NCBI GenBank assembly: GCA_964397855.1
Contig: CAYNKQ010000002.1
Coordinates: forward strand, 49,983-113,982
Source: UBA7683 sp964397855
GTDB taxonomy: Bacteria; Patescibacteriota; Saccharimonadia; Saccharimonadales; UBA7683
Length of the DNA stretch: 64,000 nucleotides
Direction of reading: 5' to 3'
Below are positions 1 to 8,276 of the stretch, one piece after another. Below the pieces are notes generated by a model. It was not told where the DNA came from. It was given only the letters and a program-made list of their open reading frames with translations, and ran no database searches. The position numbers were made by a program, and so were the translations under genes. The first letter of the stretch is position 1. Each line of letters starts with the position of its first letter.

Positions 1-1536
1 GTTACTTATGCCAGACCTGTTTGCATAACTATAATTACCCAGAAAAGTGTTCGGAATTGCACTTTCGTCTTCGTTACCACCAATAGCACCACTTGCAAAT
101 ACAGCATACTGCGTGGCAGATGAACCCATCGAAGCCGTTGGTGCTACGGCAGGATAACCATTCGTACGAACTGCGGCGTTACGAGCCGCCCCAGTCGGTA
201 CGTTGCATATACCAGTATTTGTGAACATAGCCCCGCTAACCACATCGCCGCCAGAAGAAGTTATATATGGACGATTCTCTCTTATGTGAATTTTTTTCAT
301 ACAATCAGTACCGATCTTTGTAATTGCGCCTTCTCGTAAGATTCGCCACTTAAAGTCTTTGGGGCCAGATGAGACTGTCGGTGAAACAGTGAAGTTTCGG
401 GTAAATTCACCCGTATCTCTGCCGGAACGCAGAACATTCCCGCCCACGGGATTACCGGGCATAACTATTCGTGCCGCATTTGGAGCTGGCGGAGATTCCG
501 AGCCCCAATACCGAACATCACCCACTGTACCCAGTCGTACCGCATTTGCTCCATCAAGCGTCCAATCTACAGATCCAGTGTTCGCCACATTAAACGTCGC
601 GTTAAATGATTCTCCCGGATTCATGTACACGACATCGTTTGCACCAATAGTAATTCCGTTGATTTTACGGACAGCACATTGCCCATTATACCTAGGATCA
701 ACCTGTACTTTTATTCTCAATTTTATATTTTCTGTCTGGCATCTACCTGATGAACCGTTCATATCTCCGGCAGGAATGTATGTTTTCGCAACAGGATCAT
801 ATCCATTTGCAGTACACCAGAAATTCCCGCCACCAAATGGGAATTCATTGACACCTAGTATCGTGAGGTTTACCTCGAGGTTATAGGGATCTGCTTGCGC
901 AGCCAACGTACTAAGACCGTTCACGGAAAACTCACGATAAATTGGGCTGCTAGCAGGATAGGCCCGGTTGTCACCTGGATTATAGCCCTTAACGTAGCGT
1001 TGATTAAAGAAGTATGCCTGATTAGTATTTAGCTCAAGTCCGTTGTCTGGGCCCACTATTTGATCTGTCACGACAGTGGGGGTAGCACCTGGGTTTATCG
1101 GGCTACCACTAGAATTCACAAATCTTGCCGTAGCAACAGTTGCATGGAACTTCGTCTTCTTTAAGGATTTGTCAGTTACTACCCCAGTAGTATTACTAAT
1201 TATCCTGTCACAGAAATTTGCAACAGTATTTAACCATAATCTAACAGAAGGGGTGCCCTGATTAATTGAAACTGTGTATTCGTCATTATCTCCTGCTACA
1301 GAGAGCCACTTGTGTCCAGCTGTATTGTACTTAATTGATCCCGTCCCGCATTGCTCAATACCACCCGTACCGCCACGAGTCTGACCCCAGTCACCTTCAA
1401 GTATATCTGTGAATGCCTTCGGGACATTTTCATCGTTTTCTATTACCGCCATAGCCGTTACACTAGTTGCAATAAATAAAATAAGTACCAGCATTAACGC
1501 TTGCGAGATTTTTTGCAAGAGATTTTTTTTGTTCAC
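1..1536 (-). CDS. Secreted/surface protein, partial (C-terminus beyond window)
   Basis: The minus-strand frame is open from a GTG at 1534-1536 to the window edge, at least 512 codons. Residues about 12-28 form one hydrophobic segment after a short Lys/Asn-rich start, as in a signal or anchor sequence. Around residues 295-380 lies a beta-sandwich-like stretch with the pattern NPGESFNATFNVANTGSVDW, resembling NBR1-type Ig or CARDB domains. Near residue 420 is a RPYITSSGGDVVSG segment of a kind I associate with CPR surface proteins. The GTG overlaps the stop of the upstream gene as GTGA, so translation is probably coupled. The exact function is unknown; an extracellular role is inferred from the signal-like N-terminus and the domain style. 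Confidence 0.75.
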   Translation of the reverse strand, partial: MNKKNLLQKISQALMLVLILFIATSVTAMAVIENDENVPKAFTDILEGDWGQTRGGTGGIEQCGTGSIKYNTAGHKWLSVAGDNDEYTVSINQGTPSVRLWLNTVANFCDRIISNTTGVVTDKSLKKTKFHATVATARFVNSSGSPINPGATPTVVTDQIVGPDNGLELNTNQAYFFNQRYVKGYNPGDNRAYPASSPIYREFSVNGLSTLAAQADPYNLEVNLTILGVNEFPFGGGNFWCTANGYDPVAKTYIPAGDMNGSSGRCQTENIKLRIKVQVDPRYNGQCAVRKINGITIGANDVVYMNPGESFNATFNVANTGSVDWTLDGANAVRLGTVGDVRYWGSESPPAPNAARIVMPGNPVGGNVLRSGRDTGEFTRNFTVSPTVSSGPKDFKWRILREGAITKIGTDCMKKIHIRENRPYITSSGGDVVSGAMFTNTGICNVPTGAARNAAVRTNGYPAVAPTASMGSSATQYAVFASGAIGGNEDESAIPNTFLGNYSYANRSGISN

Positions 1537-2060
1537 CGAATGCCCCTTACGTCCCCGCCCGTGATGTTGATGGTCTCTTTAAGTTGTAGTGATCGCCCCA
1601 GCTGCTGCTTGGTTTCTGTGATGTTCTTAATGCCCGCCTCCCGGTAGACTGCGACAAACTCCTTCTTTTTTGCGAATGCCACCTCTAGCATTCTGTAGTG
1701 GCCTTGAGCTTCGTCAAAATTATTACCATAAATATCACTCTGCACAACTGCATACAAGCAGCTCGGATCTTCTTTATACTTCTGTTGTTTTATTTTTTCA
1801 GCGAGTACGTTTAAACCAGGCCCAGATCCTTCCTTCGTAACCGCTACTACGTCTGTATAAATCTGATTGTTTTTCCCGTCACAAATTGTTCTAGCAAATA
1901 GCTCTTCCTTGTTGAGATACAATGCTCCAGCGATGGCCAGTAACATCACAATAACGACTGGTATAACAGCCAGCTTCTTACGTTTGTCACCCACGCCACC
2001 AGAACCTATAACCACTCCAGCAAAATTAGACGATTTTGCACTGCTACTACGCTTATTCAT
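1533..2060 (-). CDS. Single-pass membrane protein, unknown function
   Basis: This 175-aa protein has a Ser/Gly-rich cytoplasmic start, one membrane helix at about residues 28-48, and a helical extracytoplasmic part with two cysteines (CDGKN and PSCLY) that could form a disulfide. The alternating helical pattern in the last 100 residues resembles TPR-like repeats, but no family is certain. It is the first gene of a two-gene unit, and its TGA overlaps the GTG of the following surface protein. A TATACT hexamer lies just upstream of the ATG, suggesting a very short or absent leader. The pairing suggests that it helps export or anchor the downstream surface protein; that is inference. Confidence 0.7.
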   Translation of the reverse strand: MNKRSSSAKSSNFAGVVIGSGGVGDKRKKLAVIPVVIVMLLAIAGALYLNKEELFARTICDGKNNQIYTDVVAVTKEGSGPGLNVLAEKIKQQKYKEDPSCLYAVVQSDIYGNNFDEAQGHYRMLEVAFAKKKEFVAVYREAGIKNITETKQQLGRSLQLKETINITGGDVRGIR

Positions 2061-2141
2061 ACCAACAGAGTATAAAGCACTTACGCTTATTATTGAAGTG
2101 GTTACATAAACTAAGGTAGATCGTCGTACAGTGACCTTCGG

Positions 2142-2714
2142 CTAAATAGCAGCTTTTATCGCAGCTACATATAACGGATTAGTGACATCATGTGCGACCC
2201 CACTTACACAGACCAGACTACTGCCACTAATGTTATTGTGCGCGATCCTACTCCGCCTACCAATGAGCGGATATCTCCGAGCCTCAAGCGCGCCATACAC
2301 TATAAGTGTTTTACAGAGTATTTTTGAAGCAAGTTCATTAAAGTCCAGCTGTCTGAAATATTCTGTTCGGCGCTTGCCAATATAGTTGAGCCATGCTTGT
2401 TTCACCTCTGGGATGTCGTCTGAAAAGTATGGCGAAAGTGAAAACAACCAGAGCTCTGACGGGTTTCTTTTTGAAGCGGAGACAAAGGCAGTCATTGAGC
2501 CATACGAAAAGCCGGCAAGAATAGTCTCTGCTGGATTATGTTCCGAATACACTTCGTCCAGCTGCTCTACCCAGTCACTCAAAATCGTGCGTTTCCAGTT
2601 AATATCCACAAATACAACCTCATAGCCCTTGGCCTTAATGGCATCAACAGTGGATCTATAGTTACGAGACGTAAAACTCTCTTGAAAGCCCGGTACAAAT
2701 AGAACTGTTTTCAT
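2142..2714 (-). CDS. Alpha/beta-hydrolase fold protein
   Basis: The 190-aa sequence starts with a strand followed by the oxyanion-type FVPGFQES, then the nucleophile elbow GFSYGS (Ser at about residue 70), and ends with GVAHDV, which supplies the likely catalytic His. This is a compact serine hydrolase fold without a lid domain. It is probably a cytoplasmic esterase or thioesterase, since no signal peptide is visible. The substrate cannot be inferred. It stands alone between the surface-protein pair and the methyltransferase-like gene, in the same direction as both. Confidence 0.7.
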   Translation of the reverse strand: MKTVLFVPGFQESFTSRNYRSTVDAIKAKGYEVVFVDINWKRTILSDWVEQLDEVYSEHNPAETILAGFSYGSMTAFVSASKRNPSELWLFSLSPYFSDDIPEVKQAWLNYIGKRRTEYFRQLDFNELASKILCKTLIVYGALEARRYPLIGRRSRIAHNNISGSSLVCVSGVAHDVTNPLYVAAIKAAI

Positions 2715-2801
2715 GGTTAAAGTTTACTCTGTTATCTGTTGGAATGCCAGATTCTAGCTTATCCACTGCCGCAAAATAAATCTACTCAAAATTGGCGGTT
2801 A

Positions 2802-3524
2802 CTAGCTCAGCTTAAAAACGAAAAGTGCATCAGGATAATTTGGCTGTGAATCTGGAAATTCAAATACCCCCGGACCAGGGCCGCTAGCTATATTGCCATC
2901 CTTTATATAGATAGTTGAGGGTAAAATTGCTATAGCTGTATCTGACACCTCTTTATCAGTCACATAATGCGAATTTTCATGTCCATAAGCAGGTAGAACC
3001 GCACCAACTAATGAAACGTCTTCTAAAGCAAATAGTTCCGCAGCCCAGTGGGTATAGTTGTTGGCGATAACGAATGCGCCCGGCTTTAGAACTTGTTCTA
3101 ACATAGCCGCTGTCGGTTCGCCATAACTATTTAACGCCACAATTACGTCGGCTTTTTCATCAGGGACATAGTCCTCAATCCGCATCTGCTCAACAAGATA
3201 ACCTGAGACTTCTAATGCTTCACACGCCTCTTCACTTGGATCAACGTGCACCACCCGTTCTTTACCAAAAACTCTCGCAACACCTACATGCGTAGAGCTA
3301 CCAGGGTAGACAACCTTTGATCCATCAGCTATACCAAGCCTCTCTTTTAAATCCCTGATGGTTTTAACAAAATCATCTTCTTTGTCGCCGAATGTTTCTA
3401 ACCCCGCACCCACTGATTTACGGACGAGTAACTCCAGTGCACGACCGGCAGCTGTCGTCTCATTACCGCCTTTAGTTTCAGGAGTACTCCCTGGCTCTTT
3501 TTTTGATACTTTTCTGAATCTCAT
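2802..3524 (-). CDS. Methyltransferase-like Rossmann-fold protein
   Basis: The protein is 240 aa. A basic, Gly/Thr-rich N-terminus is followed at about residues 70-105 by a strand-loop-helix with VVYPGSSTHVG and then VVHVDPSEEA, the usual layout of an S-adenosylmethionine pocket with an acidic residue after strand 2. A second strand, KADVIVALNSYG, and LKPGAFVIANN fit strands 4 and 5 of class I methyltransferases. The glycine loop is not canonical (PGSS rather than GxGxG), so activity is uncertain. It is transcribed divergently from ychF, with the start sites separated by about 80 bases. Confidence 0.55.
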   Translation of the reverse strand: MRFRKVSKKEPGSTPETKGGNETTAAGRALELLVRKSVGAGLETFGDKEDDFVKTIRDLKERLGIADGSKVVYPGSSTHVGVARVFGKERVVHVDPSEEACEALEVSGYLVEQMRIEDYVPDEKADVIVALNSYGEPTAAMLEQVLKPGAFVIANNYTHWAAELFALEDVSLVGAVLPAYGHENSHYVTDKEVSDTAIAILPSTIYIKDGNIASGPGPGVFEFPDSQPNYPDALFVFKLS

Positions 3525-3572
3525 ATTTTGATTCTATGTCTACTATTTATACGTTAGCAAAAAATTGCTATT

Positions 3573-3599
3573 TTGTCAATAGTTCTTATCTGTTATAAT
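3573..3599 (+). promoter_or_regulatory. ychF promoter, leaderless type
   Basis: A TATAAT at 3594-3599 is preceded 15 bases upstream by TTGTCA at 3573-3578. The ATG of ychF begins at 3607, only seven bases after the -10 box, so the transcript should start at or next to the start codon. Confidence 0.6.
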
Positions 3600-3606
3600 G
3601 TAGTTT

Positions 3607-4710
3607 ATGAGTTCACTTCAAATAGGAATCGTAGGCCTACCAAACGTAGGCAAGTCAACACTGTTTAATGCGCTGACTAAAAATGATATTTTGGCGGCTA
3701 ATTATCCGTTTGCGACTATTGAGCCAAATACGGGCATTGTTCCAGTACCGGACGAAAGACTTAAGAAACTAAGTGATATGTATAATGGCGCACCTATCGT
3801 ACCCGCCACAGTCACCTTTCTTGATATTGCAGGGCTTGTGGCTGGCGCAAGTAAAGGCGAGGGTCTCGGAAATAAATTCTTGGCTAATATTCGTGAATCC
3901 GACGCGATACTTCATATTGTTCGAGCTTTTGAAAACAACGATATTGTACATGTGCATGAGGCGGTTCACCCGAAGAATGATATTGAGATTATTAATACCG
4001 AATTGATCTTGGCCGATCTTCAGACTATTGAAAAAACACTGCCGCGGTTTGCAAAAGAGGCCAAAGCTAATCCCAAGGCAAAGCCAACAGTTGAGTTACT
4101 TAGTCAGATACAATCAATCTTGGAATCTGGAAATTTAGCTGCTCTGACAGAGCTCGTTAATAGATTAGATCCCGGATCAGAGTCCGGGATGACGCTTCGC
4201 TCACTACAGTTGATTACAACAAAACCTGTAATTTATGTGTTCAACATTGATGAAGAAAATCTTACAAACACAGATAAAAAAGAAGAGCTCACCAAGCTTG
4301 TTGCACCAGCACGGGCGCTGTTTGTAAATGCGCAACTTGAGGCAGAGCTAAAAGATATGAACGACAACGAAGCACTAGAAATGCTAGAAAGCTACGGCCA
4401 AACAGAATCAGGTCTTACTCAAATCATTCACGCAGCCTACAGCACACTGGGCCTACAAAGCTACCTCACCTCTGGAGGGAAAGAAGTTCGTGCCTGGACA
4501 ATTAAACAAGGGTACACTGCACCGCAAGCTGCGGGCGTCATTCATGGTGACTTTGAACGTGGTTTTATAGCGGCAGAAATAGTTCATTGTGATGATTTAC
4601 TTGAAGCCGGCTCCCTTACCGCCGCAAAGTCTGCTGGCAAAGTTCGTACTGAAGGCAAGTCCTACGTTATGCAACCAGATGACGTTGTGGAGTTTCGTTT
4701 CAACGTGTAG
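3607..4710 (+). CDS. ychF: Ribosome-binding ATPase YchF (Obg-like)
   Basis: This 367-aa protein is a P-loop NTPase of the Obg/HflX group, known to bind ribosomes and hydrolyse ATP. The P-loop GLPNVGKS is at residues 10-17, followed by the switch region NYPFATIEPN, DIAGLV, and NIDEEN in place of the guanine-selective NKxD. That replacement is the family hallmark of ATP preference. The C-terminus holds the TGS-like part (EVRAWTIKQG onward). Residues about 187-196 are encoded by an in-frame palindromic repeat element (4166-4193) between the coiled-coil insertion and the NIDE strand. The start lies seven bases after a TATAAT, so no Shine-Dalgarno is expected. Confidence 0.95.
   Translation: MSSLQIGIVGLPNVGKSTLFNALTKNDILAANYPFATIEPNTGIVPVPDERLKKLSDMYNGAPIVPATVTFLDIAGLVAGASKGEGLGNKFLANIRESDAILHIVRAFENNDIVHVHEAVHPKNDIEIINTELILADLQTIEKTLPRFAKEAKANPKAKPTVELLSQIQSILESGNLAALTELVNRLDPGSESGMTLRSLQLITTKPVIYVFNIDEENLTNTDKKEELTKLVAPARALFVNAQLEAELKDMNDNEALEMLESYGQTESGLTQIIHAAYSTLGLQSYLTSGGKEVRAWTIKQGYTAPQAAGVIHGDFERGFIAAEIVHCDDLLEAGSLTAAKSAGKVRTEGKSYVMQPDDVVEFRFNV
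4166..4193 (+). repeat. REP-like palindromic element inside ychF
   Basis: An 8-bp inverted repeat (ATCCCGGA at 4069+100=4169-4176 and TCCGGGAT at 4183-4190) is flanked by TAG and ends in GAC. The same TAGATCC...GGATGAC-type ends recur at 7760, 24116, 27221, 33430 and 48921. Here it is read in frame as about ten residues of YchF (LDPGSESGMT). Confidence 0.75.
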
Positions 4711-4757
4711 ATATTGTGGATAGCGCAATGCGGGAGGGACTCGCCAACTGCGTGACT

Positions 4758-5390
4758 CTATCTTTCTTGAGTTTCAAGTTCAAGTACTTGACGGCCTGTT
4801 TTGCTCGACATTGTAAGTGTGTCAACAAATCGTATCGCCCGTCTCCAGCGATCAATCCGTTCGTTTAGGTAACGATCTAAATGCTGCGAATCCTGACCAG
4901 GCAGCCTCTGTTGGGTTCGGGGGATGGAGGAAGTTTGCCGCATGGAATCACCAGGATGTTCAAGTTCTAAGGGAACCCATTCCTCGCTAACACTTTTGGA
5001 GGGGCCATCTTGAGCCTCAAACATCTTTTGCTGCACAAACTGAGCAAGTGTTCGAAGTTCGTTCTTGTACCAGGAACGGAATTGAAGTTCGCGACCCGCA
5101 AAGAAGAATCGTACTGAAGAAGCAAACGCCTGCTGACTATACTTGACCTCTTTGATTGAATTAAATCGTATATCTTCAAATGAAAGTCTCATCCACTTTT
5201 TGTCTACAAGCAATAAGCGCTTCGAGGTAACGCAGAGGATAGCCGTTCCCGCTACGTAAAATCCGCTTATTACGCCGAGCACTTGTTCGTCTGGCATGAG
5301 TAACTTTGGCAATTCAGCCATTTCCCACCTACTAAAGAAATTGAGGCGCTTAATTTTCTTCGGCGAATTTCTAAAGTTATTTCGGACCAT
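4758..5390 (-). CDS. PH-like (bacterial pleckstrin/GRAM-type) domain protein
   Basis: The 210-aa protein has a central block at about residues 30-115 with LMPDEQVLGVISGFY, AILCVTSKRLLLVDKK, ISFN-type strands and a closing helix. That is the layout of bacterial PH domains of the YokE/SHOCT-associated kind. The remaining C-terminus is polar, probably partly disordered, and ends in a helix. There is no membrane segment. A GGGAG lies about eight bases before the ATG, so a leader of about 35 bases is likely behind a TATAAC box. A shorter PH-like protein is found at 50048-50425, but the two are not obviously recent duplicates. The ligand and partner are unknown. Confidence 0.55.
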   Translation of the reverse strand: MVRNNFRNSPKKIKRLNFFSRWEMAELPKLLMPDEQVLGVISGFYVAGTAILCVTSKRLLLVDKKWMRLSFEDIRFNSIKEVKYSQQAFASSVRFFFAGRELQFRSWYKNELRTLAQFVQQKMFEAQDGPSKSVSEEWVPLELEHPGDSMRQTSSIPRTQQRLPGQDSQHLDRYLNERIDRWRRAIRFVDTLTMSSKTGRQVLELETQER

Positions 5391-5571
5391 CTTGTACTCC
5401 CATCCACCAAACTAACAGATGTTATATTCTATGTCTCTTGGTACTTTTAGTATAGATCGGCGAATATTTTGTAGCTGTGTTCAAGCGCACAGTTTCATAG
5501 TGATAATTGTCACAGCAATTCCGTAAATGCTCATGGTTGGTGAACTTATCTTAATATGTCATAATTACAGC

Positions 5572-6219
5572 ATGCTAGCCGATAAAGCCGCGCAAGAACA
5601 GTTAGTTTCCTTTTTTCATACAGGCACCAAGCTCAGTTACAAAAAAGGAGAGTCTATTGTTCGCTCTGGCGACGAGCCCCACGGCATCTACTACATTACT
5701 GAAGGCTTCGTAAAAGCCTATGCGATTACAAAATATGGCGAAGAAAATGCATTGATTGTACGCCAAAAGAAGGATCTCTTCCCTCTTATTTGGGCCTTCA
5801 CCGGATTACACCGAGACATTACTTATGAGGCTATGAGCGACACAACCTTGTGGCGTGTTGCCCGTAGTGAGTTCTTGGAATACTTAAAAAAGAACGAGCA
5901 CGTTGTGCCAGTTCTGCTCGACATGGCAATAGAAGCCTACCGCCTACACTCAGAGCGTGTAAACACACTTGAATACCGCACAGTTCGTGAGCGATTAGCC
6001 AGCTTCTTGCTCACACACGTAGAGCGATTCGGTAGTATGGGCGAAAAAGGTATGTCACTGAGCGCACCAATTAGAAGGGCCGATATTGCTGCTTCAATCA
6101 ACGCGTCCAGAGAAAGTACCAGTCGTGAACTTTCCGCGCTTCAACGTGGTGGCTATATTGATCTGACAACTCCATTTATTGAAATTGTCGACACAGAAAA
6201 GCTCAAAGAACTACTTTGA
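5572..6219 (+). CDS. Crp/Fnr-family transcription regulator
   Basis: From the ATG at 5572 the protein has 215 residues. Residues 1-115 form a cyclic-nucleotide-binding-type beta-roll (GESIVRSGDEPHGIYYITEG). Residues about 155-190 form a winged helix-turn-helix containing RRADIAASINASRESTSREL. I chose this start because a CATAAT box lies at 5560-5565, six bases upstream, so the longer frame beginning at 5527 would start inside the promoter. There is no Fnr-type cysteine cluster, and the phosphate-binding Arg of CRP is not evident, so the effector is unknown. The last nine bases overlap the end of tlyA on the other strand. Confidence 0.85.
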   Translation: MLADKAAQEQLVSFFHTGTKLSYKKGESIVRSGDEPHGIYYITEGFVKAYAITKYGEENALIVRQKKDLFPLIWAFTGLHRDITYEAMSDTTLWRVARSEFLEYLKKNEHVVPVLLDMAIEAYRLHSERVNTLEYRTVRERLASFLLTHVERFGSMGEKGMSLSAPIRRADIAASINASRESTSRELSALQRGGYIDLTTPFIEIVDTEKLKELL

Positions 6220-6930
6220 GGCCGTCAGTAAGTAGAATCGTTCGACATTACCGGTTTTACCAGCAATCGCACTGTCTGACTTCTTGGCAATAACAAATTT
6301 GTTCTGGCGACACCAGGCCTCAAAGCCTTGTAGAATATCTCTACGTTGAGCACTATTTTTAACCACACCTTTGTTTAACTGATCTTTACCAGCCTCAAAT
6401 TGTGGCTTTAGCATTGCAACGATCTGACCGTTGGGCCTAACCAGATTGGCAACACTTGTAAGTACCATTGTCATCGAGATAAAACTAACATCAATCACGG
6501 CTATATCTGCTTTTTCTGCAGATATAAACTTACGAATATCAGTTTTTTCATGGAGCTCAACGCGTGGATCGGTTCGAAGGCGTGGATGCAGCTGATCTGT
6601 GCCTACATCAACTGCAATAACCTTCTTAGCTCCATGCTGCAATGCATAATCAGTAAATCCACCTGTGCTCGAACCAACGTCAAGCACCGTTTTCCCTTTA
6701 AATGTGACCTTCAGCACGTCAGTAACCGAAGCCAACTTAAGTGCGGCTCGGCTAACGTACTGTTCTTTTGCGCCAAACTCGACTAAAGCAGCTTCACTCA
6801 CAAAATAGCCCGGCTTTGTAATAGCCTTGCCGTCCACCTTTACATGACCCATGCGAATATAGCTCTCAGCTTGAGAACGTGTTGGCACAAACTTCTTCTG
6901 AACCAGAAGGTGGTCTAGTCGGTGCTTCAC
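6211..6930 (-). CDS. tlyA: TlyA-family rRNA 2'-O-methyltransferase
   Basis: The 239-aa protein combines an S4 RNA-binding domain (residues 1-60, RLDHLLVQKKFVPTRSQAES) with an FtsJ-like methyltransferase. The SAM loop is TVLDVGSSTGGF at 81-92, and FtsJ-type residues are visible in RAALKL, VIDVSFISM and MLKPQFE. TlyA proteins methylate ribose of 16S and/or 23S rRNA. The gene is last in a minus-strand series with rpsF, ssb, rpsR and efp and follows efp after three bases, which fits a ribosome-related role. Whether it acts on one or both subunits cannot be told from the sequence. Confidence 0.9.
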   Translation of the reverse strand: MKHRLDHLLVQKKFVPTRSQAESYIRMGHVKVDGKAITKPGYFVSEAALVEFGAKEQYVSRAALKLASVTDVLKVTFKGKTVLDVGSSTGGFTDYALQHGAKKVIAVDVGTDQLHPRLRTDPRVELHEKTDIRKFISAEKADIAVIDVSFISMTMVLTSVANLVRPNGQIVAMLKPQFEAGKDQLNKGVVKNSAQRRDILQGFEAWCRQNKFVIAKKSDSAIAGKTGNVERFYLLTASK

Positions 6931-6933
6931 AGC

Positions 6934-7494
6934 TTAGTTCTTCTTGCGTTCTCTATAGGCGCCAGTTTCGGTATCAATACTGATAATATCGCCTTGTTTA
7001 ATAAAGGCTGGAACTTTGACCACCAATCCCGTCTCAACAGTTGCATCTTTAGTGATAGCGTTTGCGGTATCACCCTTAACAACATCTTCGGAGTAAGTTA
7101 CTTCCAGGTAAATATTCTTGGGGAGCTCTAGGTTGATGATCTGGCCATCAAACGACTGGAGGCCAATTGTATCACCCTCCTTAAGGTAAAACTTAGCATC
7201 TTCAGCAAGATCGAATGGCACAGAAAACTGTTCAAAGGATTCTGGATCCATAAAATGGTACTCGGTATCTGAATACAAATACTGTACATTCGCTGTGTTC
7301 ACGCTAGCTGGCTCAATTTTGTCTGCACCTTTAAAGGTTTTAGCAAGAACGCTGCCATCAATGAGATTTTTAATGCGAACGTTTACTATTGAGCCACCAC
7401 GACCCATCACCTTCTGGTTGTATTCAACAACCCGGAATGGCTTGCCGTCAATTTGAATTACGATACCTTTTTTAAGATCAGTTGGCTGATACAT
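6934..7494 (-). CDS. efp: Elongation factor P
   Basis: The 186-aa protein has the three-beta-barrel EF-P layout: a KOW-like domain I, then the two OB folds, with the conserved end INIDTETGAYRER-like (SIDTETGAYRERKKN). EF-P relieves ribosome stalling at polyproline stretches. The tip loop that carries the modified residue reads KVMGRGGSIV, so the tip residue is Arg32 rather than lysine. In known bacteria an Arg at this place is rhamnosylated by EarP; no earP is present in this window. It lies between rpsR (14 bases upstream) and tlyA. Confidence 0.95.
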   Translation of the reverse strand: MYQPTDLKKGIVIQIDGKPFRVVEYNQKVMGRGGSIVNVRIKNLIDGSVLAKTFKGADKIEPASVNTANVQYLYSDTEYHFMDPESFEQFSVPFDLAEDAKFYLKEGDTIGLQSFDGQIINLELPKNIYLEVTYSEDVVKGDTANAITKDATVETGLVVKVPAFIKQGDIISIDTETGAYRERKKN

Positions 7495-7508
7495 GATGAG
7501 GTTTCTTT

Positions 7509-7703
7509 CTAGTTAGCTACAAATGGTAGTAACGCTAGGTGTCGAGCTCGCTTTACAGCTACCCCGAGTGCACGCTGCTGCTTAGCTGAAAGTCCTGTTT
7601 TAGTAGCGGGTTCGATTTGGCCAAACATGTTAACAAACTTCTGGATAGTTTTGATATCTTTGTAGTCGAAATATGTGATTTCTGGTTTTCTTTTTCCGTT
7701 CAT
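7509..7703 (-). CDS. rpsR: Small-subunit ribosomal protein S18
   Basis: The 64-aa protein matches the S18 core: FDYKDIKTIQKFVNMFGQI, then TGLSAKQQRALGVAVKRARHLALLPF. It is shorter than most bacterial S18 (about 75 aa) and lacks the basic N-terminal extension. AAGGAAAG lies upstream of the ATG as a Shine-Dalgarno. It is separated from ssb by 100 bases that contain a hairpin and a REP-like remnant, so its expression may be partly uncoupled from rpsF-ssb. Confidence 0.95.
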   Translation of the reverse strand: MNGKRKPEITYFDYKDIKTIQKFVNMFGQIEPATKTGLSAKQQRALGVAVKRARHLALLPFVAN

Positions 7704-7720
7704 ACTGCTTTCCTTTCGTA

Positions 7721-7785
7721 TGTCACTCCTACAGAAGTAGGAGTTTCTATTATCTTATTGGATCTTGAATCTAGTTCAGAACGAC
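7721..7785 (-). repeat. Hairpin and REP-like remnant between ssb and rpsR
   Basis: ACTCCTAC and GTAGGAGT form an 8-bp stem around 7725-7745. A GATCTTGAATCTAGTTCAGAACGAC element at about 7760-7785 resembles the palindromic family found elsewhere in the window. The hairpin could modulate rpsR expression or be a processing site; neither can be decided from the sequence. Confidence 0.45.
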
Positions 7786-7803
7786 AGCCTCAAGCTGGGT
7801 TAC

Positions 7804-8274
7804 TTAAAATGGGATTTCTGAAAGATCAATCGGCTTGTCGTCGATATCTTCAATAATAACGTCTTCTTTTTTAGAACTCTTAGCTGGTGCACTACTTGAG
7901 CCTGAGCTTGAAGATCCGCCGCTAAATCCTGCACTATCACCTGCTCCACCGCCAACAAAGTTAAAGTCCTCAACAACAACCTCTACCTTGCTCCGCTTGT
8001 TACCGTCTTGCTCCCAGCTGCGCTGGTCAAGTCGTCCGGAAACAAGAATTGGTCGACCTTTTTGAATATACTGAGCGATGATTTCACCAGTTTTACCCCA
8101 GGCCACACAATCAAAGAAGCTAGCTTGCTCTTGGTTTGTGCCATCTTGGCCTTTCCATGTACGACTGACCGCGAGGCTGAAATTAGTAACGCTCTGACCG
8201 CTTGGTGTCTGACGAGTTTCTGGGTCACGCGTGAGGTTACCCATCAAAATTACTTTGTTGAAGCCCTTTGCCAT
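7804..8274 (-). CDS. ssb: Single-stranded DNA-binding protein
   Basis: The 156-aa protein has an OB fold at residues 1-110 (GFNKVILMGNLTRDPETR, then NEQASFFDCVAWGKTGE-like strands), a Gly/Ser-rich linker, and an acidic C-terminal tip ending DLSEIPF. That is the usual interaction peptide for replication and repair partners. It starts two bases after the rpsF stop, in the conserved order rpsF-ssb-rpsR. It probably forms homotetramers on replication-fork single-stranded DNA. Confidence 0.97.
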   Translation of the reverse strand: MAKGFNKVILMGNLTRDPETRQTPSGQSVTNFSLAVSRTWKGQDGTNQEQASFFDCVAWGKTGEIIAQYIQKGRPILVSGRLDQRSWEQDGNKRSKVEVVVEDFNFVGGGAGDSAGFSGGSSSSGSSSAPAKSSKKEDVIIEDIDDKPIDLSEIPF

Positions 8275-8276
8275 AT

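Noticed and set aside
359..1261. Plus-strand frames at 359-886 and 1076-1261
   Set aside because: They are antisense to the minus-strand surface protein, which has a continuous frame, a signal-like start and a coupled GTG.
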